Origin: Cyanobium sp. ATX 6F1
GTDB lineage: Bacteria > Cyanobacteriota > Cyanobacteriia > PCC-6307 > Cyanobiaceae
NCBI RefSeq assembly: GCF_024346315.1
Contig: NZ_JAGQCS010000002.1
Location: 62,001-126,000 of the forward strand
Length of the DNA stretch: 64,000 nt
Direction: 5' to 3'
The notes under the pieces are model-generated. The model was given only the letters and a program-made list of their open reading frames with translations. It did not search any database and was not told where the DNA came from. The translations under genes were made by a program, and so were the position numbers. Positions 48,874 through 57,010 of this stretch are shown here, piece by piece (position 1 is the first letter of the stretch; every line of letters begins with the position of its first letter).

Positions 48874-49271
48874 CCGGGCAGGATCACGCGGTCGATCACA
48901 TGCACGATGCCGTTGTCGCAGACGATGTCGGCGGACACCACCGTGGCGTTCTTGACCTCGAAGGGTTCAGCGCGGCGAATCGGCACAGGTGCGCCCTCAA
49001 GGCTCTCCCACTCGGGCTGATCGATCAACTCCGCGCGCGTGTGCGCCCCAGAGAGAACGTGAAATTTCAAGATCCGAGCCAGTTGGGGCACGTTATCCAC
49101 CAGCGTCTGCACCGTGCCCGGAGGCAGGGCGGCGAAGGCCTCGTCGACGGGGGCGAACACCGTGAAGGGACCGGGGCTCTCAAGGGCACCGGTGAGACCC
49201 GCCACTTCAACGGCGGTGAGCAGGGTGCCGAAGCAGCCGGCTCCCTTGGCGGTTTCGATGATGTTGGCCAT
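48870..49271 (-). CDS. Fasciclin (FAS1) domain protein
   Basis: A single FAS1 domain of 133 residues without a visible signal peptide. H1 box FTVFAPVDEAFAALPPG and H2 box VVSADIVCDNGIVHVIDRVILP are both present. FAS1 domains mediate adhesion in other organisms; the cytoplasmic single-domain cyanobacterial forms are uncharacterised. It starts 11 bases after chpX and overlaps the DUF2062 gene, so it is very likely co-expressed with NDH-1 CO2-uptake genes. Confidence 0.9.
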   Translation of the reverse strand: MANIIETAKGAGCFGTLLTAVEVAGLTGALESPGPFTVFAPVDEAFAALPPGTVQTLVDNVPQLARILKFHVLSGAHTRAELIDQPEWESLEGAPVPIRRAEPFEVKNATVVSADIVCDNGIVHVIDRVILPG

Positions 49272-49282
49272 GGGGGGATCTC

Positions 49283-50593
49283 CTAGCGGTAGTCCTGGGT
49301 CTGGATCTGGGGCAAGCGTGCCTCGGGCCGAATGAAACGGTCCATCTGAGCCTCGAAAAACTTCCGGTTCGCCATCAGGTGCTCCGGATCGGTGTCGTCG
49401 AGGGGGTAGAGCAGCGCACAGCGCAGGGCCTGGATCACCGCAGAGGTGACGTTGTACATGGAGCGCTGGAAGGTGACACCCAGCTGGATCAGGATGTCGG
49501 CCTCACCGCGCTTGTGCTGGTCGTAGAGCTCCGTGAGGTAGGGCGGCAGGAAATGCAGCATGTCCTGCATCAGCAGCGTGGGGGGGATGCCCGCCGAGCC
49601 CACGGGGAAGACATCGGCATAGAGGATGCCGTAGTGGAAGTCGGCCTGCACTTCGGGCACCTGGCCGGCCTGGGCGTTGTAGCTCTTGGTGCCCCGGAAC
49701 GGCGCCGTGCGGTAGAAGACGGCCTCCACATAGGGAAGGGCCGCCTCATACAGCCAGGTGAACCCTTCAGATTTGGGAATGATCTCGAACATCTCCTCGC
49801 CGATGTACACATGGTGGTAAATCGGCCGGCCGGCCACGGCGAAGATGCCGTTGACGAGGAAGTCCATGGCGTCGGGCACCCCTTTGAATCCACCTTCGTC
49901 GTAGATGTCGCTCATCTCGAAGAAGACCGGGGCCATCACCTCCCAGAACAAGCCCAGGTTGGCGTAGTAACTCATTTTGCGAACCTGCTCCAGGAACATC
50001 TCCGGGAACAAGGCATGCAGCCCGAGCATCAGGGGATTGCCCTTGAAGTAGGCCTTGATCGCCCGGTCGGCGTTGGCCTTGTAGACGTCGGTTTCGAGGT
50101 AGTCGTAGAAGCGGCCACCCATGCCCTGGTGCCACAGCATGGCCTCCATGCAGGCCTCGGCGAACTCCATGTTGATGCGGTCGTGCCACAAATGGTGGAG
50201 AAGTTTGGACATCGGGCGGGTCTCGCCCTTGGCCATGAACTCCAGCAGCTCGGGGTGGGCCGTGGCTGGACCCCGCCAGATGCGCAGCTTGGAATCGTCG
50301 CCGGCGTAGGAGTTGGGCAGATCCAGATACTCCTGGGTGGGGAAGTACTTGAAGGCCGGCAGGGGATCAAGGAACACCCGCTCGGCGATGTAGAGCAGGT
50401 CGCGCCAGTAGAAGTCCATCGGCACGGCATAGGCCTTGTAGATGCCGATGATCTGCATCAGGTTTTCCGGCGTGTCCGGCAACATCGAACCGCCGGCCTC
50501 CAGCCGATGGATCACCTCGGCGTAGGGATGCTGCGAAGGAGGGATCAGGGGCGGACGGGTGGTGGTTTCGGCCGCGGCGGTAGGCGGAGTCAT
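49283..50593 (-). CDS. chpX: CO2 hydration protein (ChpX/CupB type)
   Basis: Subunit of the specialised NDH-1 complex that couples electron transport to hydration of CO2 to bicarbonate in the cytoplasm. The 436-residue sequence begins with a Thr/Pro/Ala-rich head and has the family blocks NLMQIIGIYKAYAVPMDFYW, FKYFPTQEYLDLPNSYAGDD, LHHLWHDRINMEFAEACMEA and GRPIYHHVYIGEEMFEIIP. Position after ndhF4-ndhD4 and the low-complexity start point to the constitutive CupB/ChpX form, the only CO2-uptake type commonly found in alpha-cyanobacteria. Its start overlaps the ndhD4 stop by four bases. Confidence 0.95.
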   Translation of the reverse strand: MTPPTAAAETTTRPPLIPPSQHPYAEVIHRLEAGGSMLPDTPENLMQIIGIYKAYAVPMDFYWRDLLYIAERVFLDPLPAFKYFPTQEYLDLPNSYAGDDSKLRIWRGPATAHPELLEFMAKGETRPMSKLLHHLWHDRINMEFAEACMEAMLWHQGMGGRFYDYLETDVYKANADRAIKAYFKGNPLMLGLHALFPEMFLEQVRKMSYYANLGLFWEVMAPVFFEMSDIYDEGGFKGVPDAMDFLVNGIFAVAGRPIYHHVYIGEEMFEIIPKSEGFTWLYEAALPYVEAVFYRTAPFRGTKSYNAQAGQVPEVQADFHYGILYADVFPVGSAGIPPTLLMQDMLHFLPPYLTELYDQHKRGEADILIQLGVTFQRSMYNVTSAVIQALRCALLYPLDDTDPEHLMANRKFFEAQMDRFIRPEARLPQIQTQDYR

Positions 50594-52116
50594 GAGACGG
50601 GGACCTCCAGGGGGAAGGTGAGGGTGGCCGAAGCCAGGAAGGTCTGGGCGGGGGAGGGAGGAATCTGCTGGGCCCGCAGGGCCAGGGCTGCCGTACTGCT
50701 TTCACTCCAGCCCACCAGGGAGGTGGGCCAGAGCCCGCCCACCACCACGAGCACGGTGAGCACCATGGCGGGAAGCCGTTCCTGCCAGGTGGTGCTCTGC
50801 CAGTCGGCCCGTTCGTTGTCGAGTCGACCGAAGCCCACCCGATTGAACAGGCGCACGGCATAGACGGCCGTGAAGCCCGAGGCCACCAGGCAGATCAGGG
50901 TGGCTCTGGGGAAGGCCGTCCAGCTTCCTTCGAACACCAGCAACTCCGCCGGGAAACCGGCCAGGCCGGGGATGCCGGCGGCGGCCATCAGGGCGAGCAG
51001 GAGCATGCCCAGGGTGAAGGGCAGGCCCCGGTAAGGATTGAGCAGGCCGGAGAGCTCCGGGATGGAGGTGGTGCCCGTGCGGCGCTCGATCAGCCCCACC
51101 GTGGCGAACAGCAGGGCCACGATCAGGCCGTGGGCCAGCACCTGGGCCACGGCCCCCTGCAGACTCATCGGGGTGGCGGCCGCCAGGGCCAACACCAGCA
51201 GGCCCATGTGACCGAGGGAGCTGTAGGCCATCAGCCGGCGCATGTCGCGCTGGGCGATGGCGTTGAGGGCGCCGTAGACGGCACTCACCGCTCCGGCGGC
51301 AGCGATCCAGGGGGACCAGGCCATCCAGGTATCGGGCAGGAAGCCCACCCCAAAGCGCAGCAGACCGTAGGCACCGAGCTTGGCCACGGCTCCGCCCAGC
51401 AGCATCACCACCGGCGTGGGGGCCTCGGCATAGGTGAGGGGCTGCCAGCCATGCAGCGGTACCACCGGCAGCTTCAGGCCGAAGCCGAGCAGCAACAGTC
51501 CGAGGATCACGGCGGAGGCCCGGGGGGTGATCTCCGCTCGCATCAGGTCGTCGTAGGCGAAGCTGAAGCCGTTGGCGTTGAACCAGCCCAGGGCGAGCAC
51601 ACCGGCCAGGAGACTCAGGCCCGACACCGCGCCATAGATCAGGTAGCGGATTGCCGCGCCGGCCCTCCGTTTTCCTCCCCAGATCGCCACCAGCAGAGTG
51701 GTGGGGATCAGCACGAGTTCGAAGGCCAGCACGAACAGCAGGGCGTTGCGGGCCAGGAAGGCGCCCACCACTCCGAGGTTGGTGGCCAGCATCAGCGGGA
51801 AGTAGAGCCGCGGACGGAGCTGGTCGGCGGGGGAGGCCAGAATGGCCAGGGCGGTGAGCAGGCCGCTCAGCACCACCAGAGGCAGGGAAAGGCCATCCAG
51901 ACCAAGATCAAAGGAGAGCCCCAGCTTCGGCAGCCAGGCCAGGTGCAGATCCGCCGGGGGGTACCACCAGCAGAGCAGGGCCAGCACCAACTGAAGGCCC
52001 GGGGCCAGGGCGGCAAGGCTGCGCACCAGCACCGGACGATTCTCCGGCAGCAGCGGCAGCAGCACTCCCGCCAGCAGGGGCAAGGCGACGAGCAGGGGGA
52101 GAACCAGGGGTGCCAT
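50590..52116 (-). CDS. ndhD4: NDH-1 subunit D4 (MrpD/NuoM-like)
   Basis: Antiporter-like proton-channel subunit of the CO2-uptake NDH-1 complex. 508 residues with about 14 hydrophobic segments; the conserved acidic residue lies in LAFELVLIPTTLLVAIWGGK and the central channel Lys/His region in PVVPLHGWQPLTYAEAPTPVV, then YSSLGHMGLLVLA. Paralogues NdhD1/D2 serve respiration; neighbours ndhF4 and chpX identify this as the D4 type. Overlaps ndhF4 by one base and chpX by four. Confidence 0.95.
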   Translation of the reverse strand: MAPLVLPLLVALPLLAGVLLPLLPENRPVLVRSLAALAPGLQLVLALLCWWYPPADLHLAWLPKLGLSFDLGLDGLSLPLVVLSGLLTALAILASPADQLRPRLYFPLMLATNLGVVGAFLARNALLFVLAFELVLIPTTLLVAIWGGKRRAGAAIRYLIYGAVSGLSLLAGVLALGWFNANGFSFAYDDLMRAEITPRASAVILGLLLLGFGLKLPVVPLHGWQPLTYAEAPTPVVMLLGGAVAKLGAYGLLRFGVGFLPDTWMAWSPWIAAAGAVSAVYGALNAIAQRDMRRLMAYSSLGHMGLLVLALAAATPMSLQGAVAQVLAHGLIVALLFATVGLIERRTGTTSIPELSGLLNPYRGLPFTLGMLLLALMAAAGIPGLAGFPAELLVFEGSWTAFPRATLICLVASGFTAVYAVRLFNRVGFGRLDNERADWQSTTWQERLPAMVLTVLVVVGGLWPTSLVGWSESSTAALALRAQQIPPSPAQTFLASATLTFPLEVPVS

Positions 52117-54020
52117 CAGCGGAGTGGAAGGAAGGGCACGGTGGGCTGGGAGACCAGCAGCCAGGCGGCCATCAGCAGCACGCCCAGCAGCAGGGTGAGG
52201 GCATAGGCCTGGGTGCGGCCGGATGTGGTGAAACTGAGTCGGCGGGCCCCCTCCATGGCGGCGCCACCGGTGGCGCCGCTGAATCCGTCCACCAGCCGCT
52301 CGTCGGTCCAGGCGCTGAGGCGGGAAAGGGCCACCACGGCGCCCACCACGGTGCGTTGGTAGAAGCGCTCGGTCTGCATGTCATGGGCCAGCCAGTCCTG
52401 CAGTCCGCCGAGGATGGTCGGAAGGTGGGCCAGGGGATGGGGACGTAGATAGAAGACCGCTGACAGTCCGCCACCTACCAGGGTGGAGAGCAGCAGGGGC
52501 CAGGCCATCGGACCCCAGCCAGGCAGGGGCGTGAGGGCATAGAGGCCGTTGCGCACCAGCAGCTGGGGCAGGTGCAGGGTCACCCCCATCAGCACGACGG
52601 TGGGCAGCACCATCAGCCAGAGGGCCTCGGGTGAGCGGGTGGTGAACGGCGATGGGCGGCCGGCCCAGATCAACCCGAACACCCTGATCAGGCCAGCACT
52701 GATCAGGGCATTGGTGAGCAACACCAGGCTGCCCAGGAGGATCGGGCGGTCGCTGGCGCTGGTCAGGGCCATCAGCTCGCGCAGGGCGGCGAAGCCTCCG
52801 AAGGGAGGCAGGGCGATCAGGCCGGCGGCACCGGTGAGGAAGGCGAGGCCGATCAGGGGCCGGCGGCTCCAGAGGCCACCGAGCTTGGTGAGGTCCTGGG
52901 TCACGTTGGTGATCACGATCGTGCCGATCGAGAGCAGCATCAGGGCCATCGGCAGGGGATACACCAACAAAAGGTGATCGGCCGTGTCGATGCCGCCCAG
53001 GCCCACCGCCATGAACAGCAGCCCCATCCAGCTGGTCACGAGGAAGGAAAGCGCGCGCTTGACATCGATCTGGGCCAGGGCGATCAGGGCCCCGACCACG
53101 GCACTGGTGCCGCCCACCACCACGAGCACTGTCTGCACGAGGGGGCTCAGGGCGATCAGGGGCTGGAGACGCAGCAGCACCCAGGCGCCACCGACCACCA
53201 CCACGGAATTGCGCAGCACGGTGGAGGGCAGGGGGCTCTCCATCGCCTCATCGAGCCAGAGGTGCAGGGGGATCTGGGCACATTTGCCCATCGGCCCGGC
53301 GATCAGGGCCAGCAGGATCAGGGTGACGCCGGCAGGAAGTTCGTCGGGGTTCTGCCCCGCGGCCCAGGTGGCCAGGCCATGGAAATTCCAGGTGCCGGTC
53401 ACCGGCAGGATGGCGATCAGCCCAGCCAGCAGGATCAGGTCGCCGATCCGCTTGGTGAGGAAGGCATCGCGGGCTCCTTTCACCACCAGGGGCTGGTTGT
53501 ACCAGGTGCCCACGATCAGGTACGTGCCCAGCGTGAGCAGCTCGAGGATCACGTAGCTGAAGAACAGGGAATCGGTGAGCACCAGGGCGCAGAGGCCGGC
53601 CTCGAAGAAGCTGAGGCTGCCGAAGAAGCGCGGCCAGCCCCAATCCATCTCCATGTAGCCGATCGCGAAGATCTGAGTGAGCACGTGCAGGCCCGTGATC
53701 ACCGTCATCGCGATCAGGGCGGGCTCAGTGATGATGCCCTCGAACCCGATCGAAAGGCCGGCGGTCGAAAGCCAGGTCCAGCCGAAGGTGAGGGGTTTGT
53801 AGAGGGCGCTCGGCCCCGCTGCCGCATTCGAGAGCAGACCCATCAGGGCGAGCACGCTGTGGACGAAGGCCACGCTCACCATCAGCAGGTTGAGGTAGCC
53901 GCAGGGGCGTGGCCCCGTGCGCCAGATCAGGCCGGGCGACCAGGCCGAAGAGGCCACGGCGGCCAGCAACGGGTAGAGGGGAATCAGCCAGGCCGTCTCA
54001 GTGAAAAAGACGGTCATCAA
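52116..54020 (-). CDS. ndhF4: NDH-1 subunit F4 (NuoL-like)
   Basis: Large antiporter-like subunit at the distal end of the CO2-uptake NDH-1 membrane arm. 634 residues, many hydrophobic segments, with the characteristic block GPMGKCAQIPLHLWLDEAMESPLPSTVL (family: KSAQxPLHxWLPDAMEGPTPVS), where DAMEGPTPVS is altered to DEAMESPLPS as in NdhF3/F4 forms. First gene of the operon ndhF4-ndhD4-chpX-fasciclin-DUF2062. The upstream 163-base gap shared with the divergent antiporter gene carries inverted repeats that may hold the promoter. Confidence 0.95.
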   Translation of the reverse strand: MMTVFFTETAWLIPLYPLLAAVASSAWSPGLIWRTGPRPCGYLNLLMVSVAFVHSVLALMGLLSNAAAGPSALYKPLTFGWTWLSTAGLSIGFEGIITEPALIAMTVITGLHVLTQIFAIGYMEMDWGWPRFFGSLSFFEAGLCALVLTDSLFFSYVILELLTLGTYLIVGTWYNQPLVVKGARDAFLTKRIGDLILLAGLIAILPVTGTWNFHGLATWAAGQNPDELPAGVTLILLALIAGPMGKCAQIPLHLWLDEAMESPLPSTVLRNSVVVVGGAWVLLRLQPLIALSPLVQTVLVVVGGTSAVVGALIALAQIDVKRALSFLVTSWMGLLFMAVGLGGIDTADHLLLVYPLPMALMLLSIGTIVITNVTQDLTKLGGLWSRRPLIGLAFLTGAAGLIALPPFGGFAALRELMALTSASDRPILLGSLVLLTNALISAGLIRVFGLIWAGRPSPFTTRSPEALWLMVLPTVVLMGVTLHLPQLLVRNGLYALTPLPGWGPMAWPLLLSTLVGGGLSAVFYLRPHPLAHLPTILGGLQDWLAHDMQTERFYQRTVVGAVVALSRLSAWTDERLVDGFSGATGGAAMEGARRLSFTTSGRTQAYALTLLLGVLLMAAWLLVSQPTVPFLPLR

Positions 54021-54053
54021 GGGAGCCAGCGAAGGTCACCGCATTCGGTGGTG

Positions 54054-54107
54054 CGAACACTAATTACGGCGTCGAGTGTTTGGGTGGGAAGGGGCAACGG
54101 CGTTGCC
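54054..54107. promoter_or_regulatory. Two inverted repeats in the ndhF4/antiporter divergent region
   Basis: CGAACACT (54054-54061) and AGTGTTTG (54075-54082) form an 8-base dyad with one G-T pair and a 13-base spacer, 34 bases upstream of the ndhF4 start. GGCAAC-GGC-GTTGCC (54093-54107) is a second, tight dyad. Both lie between the divergent start codons and are candidate operators or leader hairpins for low-CO2 control; no known CcmR/NdhR consensus is matched. Confidence 0.4.
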
Positions 54108-54183
54108 TATCGGTCAACCAAGTTCTGATTATCCCCCCGCCTGGTTAGGGTCCGGCGCGACCTTTGCGAACTGCCATCAGCCC

Positions 54184-55383
54184 ATGGCCTCCCCCACGGT
54201 GCTGATCAGCCTTCTCGCCCTGCTGCTTGCGGTCGTGGTGGCCAGGCGTCTGCAGGGCCTGCTGGGCAGCGCCGCCCTGCCGGCGATCCTGCTGGAACTC
54301 ACGGTCGGCTTCCTGCTGGGCAACACCGTGCTCTCCTACGAGCGCCTCAACGGGGTGTCGGGCATCGCGGAGCTGGGGGTGATCAGCCTGTTCTTTCTGG
54401 TCGGCCTGGAAACCAGAGGCGATCTGCTGGCCGATCACCGCACTGACATCCTGCGCACGGTGCTGATCAGCAGCCTGGCGCCGCTGCTGTTCTTCGTGCC
54501 GGTGAGGGCCCTCACCGGCGCCAGCACCGCCCAGGTGCTGCTGTTCCTGGCGGTGGTGGCCGCCACCGGCACTGGCGTGACCCTGCGCACCCTTCGCAGC
54601 CTGGGGGCGATGGCCACTCCCTCGGCGCGGCTGCTGGTGGGTGTTTCGGTGCTGGATGATCTTCCGGCGGTGGGCCTCCTGGCCCTGGCCACCTTCGTGG
54701 CGGGGCGATCCGGAGAAGGCACCAGCGGAGCAGGCGCGCTGGCCGCGAGCGGCCCCTTCGCCAGCGGCGGACTGGGCTGGATCGCCCTGGGCCTGGCGCT
54801 GGCCGGCCTCTGCTACGGGCTGGTGAAGGTCTTCGTGCAGCGCTGCGGCCCCAGGAGGCTGGGCCCGTTTGCCCTGGTGTTGCTGATGATCGCCAGCGCC
54901 GCAGCGGGGGAGACGTTCGGACTCACCGGCCTCCTTGGGGCCCTGTTCGGAGGGATGCTGCTGGCTCGGCTCAGCCCGCCCGATGCCGCCGTGGAGGACA
55001 ACCTGGTGGTGTTCTCCGATGTGTTCGTGCCGCTCTACTTCGTGACCGTGGGCATGCGGGTGAAGCTGGAATCACTGCTGAGCCCGGCGGCCTGGCAACT
55101 GGCGGGCCTGCTGATCGCCATGGCCCTGATTAGCAAGCTTCTCTGTTGGTATGGGATCGGAAAAGCGGCCCGCTCCCAGGGCGTTGACCCCTGGACGGTG
55201 GTGTTCGGCCTGATCCCCCGCGGTCTGCCCGGCCTGGTGTTCGCCGGCGCTGCTCTCAAGGCCGGCTTGATCGATGACAACGCCTTTTCGGCGCTGGTGA
55301 TCATGGTGACCAGCACCACCGTGCTGGGGCTGTTGCTTTTGAATCGCCGCGTTCAGAGTCTGCGGCGGAAGGCGTCGCCGTAG
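54184..55383 (+). CDS. Na+(K+)/H+ antiporter, CPA2 family
   Basis: A 399-residue membrane protein with 12 or so hydrophobic segments: LLELTVGFLLGNTVL, GVISLFFLVGLET and the ion-site region VSVLDDLPAVGLLALAT with the paired Asp residues of NapA/KefB-type exchangers. It lacks the cytoplasmic TrkA-N domain of KefB. Na+/H+ exchange would rebuild the sodium gradient used by the bicarbonate transporter SbtA 3 kb away; this connection is inferred from context. ATG 54184 chosen; the frame upstream is non-conserved. The 3' end overlaps the next gene by 31 bases. Confidence 0.9.
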   Translation: MASPTVLISLLALLLAVVVARRLQGLLGSAALPAILLELTVGFLLGNTVLSYERLNGVSGIAELGVISLFFLVGLETRGDLLADHRTDILRTVLISSLAPLLFFVPVRALTGASTAQVLLFLAVVAATGTGVTLRTLRSLGAMATPSARLLVGVSVLDDLPAVGLLALATFVAGRSGEGTSGAGALAASGPFASGGLGWIALGLALAGLCYGLVKVFVQRCGPRRLGPFALVLLMIASAAAGETFGLTGLLGALFGGMLLARLSPPDAAVEDNLVVFSDVFVPLYFVTVGMRVKLESLLSPAAWQLAGLLIAMALISKLLCWYGIGKAARSQGVDPWTVVFGLIPRGLPGLVFAGAALKAGLIDDNAFSALVIMVTSTTVLGLLLLNRRVQSLRRKASP

Positions 55384-55808
55384 GAACTGCGCTCGGCGTC
55401 AGCGTTGCTGCGGCTCAGCTTCCAGACATTGCGGCTGAGGCGGCGGGCCACCAGGCCTGCCCGCTCCACAAAGCCCGATCCGGGCCTTGCCCCCAGCAGC
55501 AGGCTCACCTCGGCCGTGCTCAAGGGGGCGCCGGTACGAATGGCCAGGTCGGTGAGTTCCAGGCGTTGGCGCAGGGCCGCTGAATCCAGCTGGCCCCCAT
55601 CGCCACCGTCATTCCAGACCAGGGGCGCCTCGCTGGCGTTGGCCCCCAGACGCTGCATCAACCCCAGACCGATGAAGGCGAGGGCCTGCTCTGGCTTGAC
55701 GCCCTGGTCCACGGCCTGGGCAATCCAGTCGGAGAAAGTGATGCTCTCGGCCTCGGAGCGGAGTGGCTGGGTCGGGGTGGTGCGTTTCGTGGCCACGGCG
55801 GGTTCCAC
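55353..55808 (-). CDS. Hypothetical protein beside the carboxysome cluster
   Basis: A 151-residue soluble protein that I do not recognise. The N-terminal 20 residues are Thr/Pro-rich, followed by helical sequence (ITFSDWIAQAVDQGVKPEQALAF), an acidic Gly-rich loop (WNDGGDGGQLD) and a C-terminal half that reads like a winged-helix or helix-turn-helix (PLSTAEVSLLLGARPGSGFVER, then [17 protein letters not shown]). A DNA-binding role is an inference from that pattern. The last 31 bases overlap the antiporter gene, and the 55-residue gene lies upstream on the same strand with 78 bases between. Confidence 0.7.
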   Translation of the reverse strand: MEPAVATKRTTPTQPLRSEAESITFSDWIAQAVDQGVKPEQALAFIGLGLMQRLGANASEAPLVWNDGGDGGQLDSAALRQRLELTDLAIRTGAPLSTAEVSLLLGARPGSGFVERAGLVARRLSRNVWKLSRSNADAERSSYGDAFRRRL

Positions 55809-55886
55809 AGGGTGCCTGGGCGGAAGGTACCCGCTTCTGCCGGTGGCGCAAGGGGCCGCCCCCAGCCGGTCGAGAGCAACCTGGGG

Positions 55887-56054
55887 TCACCCCACCAGCT
55901 GGCGGCGCCGGGCCCGCCTCAGCCAGCTGGCCACGCTCTGGTCGCGGTCGGCGAACTTCTGCAGGTAGATGCGCTCAGCGAGGGAAACGGGGTGGTCGTT
56001 GCCGATGCGCTCGATGATCGCCTGCAGGCGCAGGCGGGTGGCGGACGTGAGCAT
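55887..56054 (-). CDS. Small 55-residue basic protein, divergent from csoS1D
   Basis: ATG at 56054 (minus strand) to TGA at 55887 encodes 55 residues, starting MLTSATRLRLQAIIERIGND, then HPVSLAERIYLQKFADRDQS, and a basic end WLRRARRRQLVG. The composition (helical, no Gly/Pro runs, charged) is that of a real protein rather than antisense noise, and its frame ends cleanly. It lies between the 151-residue gene and csoS1D, with csoS1D divergent. I do not recognise a family. Its place at the edge of the carboxysome cluster suggests, but does not show, a role there. Confidence 0.66.
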   Translation of the reverse strand: MLTSATRLRLQAIIERIGNDHPVSLAERIYLQKFADRDQSVASWLRRARRRQLVG

Positions 56055-56089
56055 GAAACAGACGCCGTAGATGAACCTTGATAGCGACG

Positions 56090-56142
56090 ACCCCAGGCGC
56101 CGTCGTGTCGATGGGTACCTTTTGCTCGCCGGCGTCTGGGGT
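56090..56142. promoter_or_regulatory. Long inverted repeat upstream of csoS1D
   Basis: CCCCAGGCGCCG (56091-56102) pairs with CGGCGTCTGGGG (56130-56141), 12 bases with one G-T pair, extended by A56090-T56142; the spacer is 27 bases. It sits in the 167-base gap between the divergent 55-residue gene and csoS1D, 80 bases before csoS1D. A possible -10 (TAAGAT, 56161-56166) follows. It could be an operator or an RNA stem-loop. Confidence 0.45.
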
Positions 56143-56221
56143 TCCCAACGGGGCGCAAGTTAAGATCGCCTCCAGCTCCTCGCCCATGGCCTGACGAGCG
56201 GCCATCCCAGCCCCCGGAGCC

Positions 56222-57010
56222 ATGGATCGTCTCTCCAGCCTCGACGACCCCCTACGGAGGCGACGACCCGGTTCACTCAGCGGCGGCACGCCGATCACCG
56301 GCACCCAGATCGACATCGAGTCCAGCGGTCCGAGCTGCGTCACCATCACCACCGACAGCGAAGGCCACCGCCTCGCCAACAGCAGCGGTGCGGTGCAGTC
56401 GATCCAGCTGCGCACCTACGTCTTCATCGACTCCCTGCAGCCCCAACTGGCCGCCTACATGGGCACGGTGTCCCAAGGGTTCCTGCCGATCCCCGGTGAC
56501 GCCTGCCTCTGGTTGGAGGTGTCCCCCGGCATGGCCGTGCACCGTGTCACCGACATCGCCCTCAAGGCCAGCACCGTGCGCCTGGGACAGATGGTGGTGG
56601 AGCGCGCCTTTGGCTCCCTGGCGCTTTACCACCGCGACCAGAGCAACGTCCGCCACTCCGGCCAGGTGGTGCTGGAGGCGATCGGCAGCAGCATCGATCG
56701 CCGCAACAACTGCCACGTCAGCTGGACGGAGATCATCCGGGCGATCACCCCCGACCATGCGGTGCTGATCAACCGTCAGAACCGCCGCGGTTCGATGATC
56801 CAGGCCGGGATGAGCATGTTCATCCTTGAGACCGAACCCGCCGGCTACGTGCTGATCGCCGCCAATGACGCCGAGAAGGCGGCCAACATCACCGTCGTCG
56901 ACGTCAAGGCCGTCGGAGCCTTCGGCCGACTCATCCTCGCCGGCCGTGAAGGAGATGTGGAGGAGGCGGCAGCGGCGGCCATGCGCGCCGTGGCCCAGAT
57001 CAACGCCTGA
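56222..57010 (+). CDS. csoS1D: Carboxysome shell protein CsoS1D (tandem BMC domains)
   Basis: Pseudohexameric shell trimer with a large gated pore, thought to admit metabolites such as RuBP to the carboxysome. 262 residues: a Ser/Arg-rich N-terminal arm of about 50 residues, BMC domain 1 ([20 protein letters not shown] to about 150) and BMC domain 2 ([20 protein letters not shown] to the end, with [21 protein letters not shown]). Conserved gate residues Glu and Arg ([19 protein letters not shown]) are in place. It is separated from the main cso operon by rdgB and sbtAB, as in other alpha-cyanobacteria. 3' overlap of 11 bases with rdgB. Confidence 0.95.
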   Translation: MDRLSSLDDPLRRRRPGSLSGGTPITGTQIDIESSGPSCVTITTDSEGHRLANSSGAVQSIQLRTYVFIDSLQPQLAAYMGTVSQGFLPIPGDACLWLEVSPGMAVHRVTDIALKASTVRLGQMVVERAFGSLALYHRDQSNVRHSGQVVLEAIGSSIDRRNNCHVSWTEIIRAITPDHAVLINRQNRRGSMIQAGMSMFILETEPAGYVLIAANDAEKAANITVVDVKAVGAFGRLILAGREGDVEEAAAAAMRAVAQINA

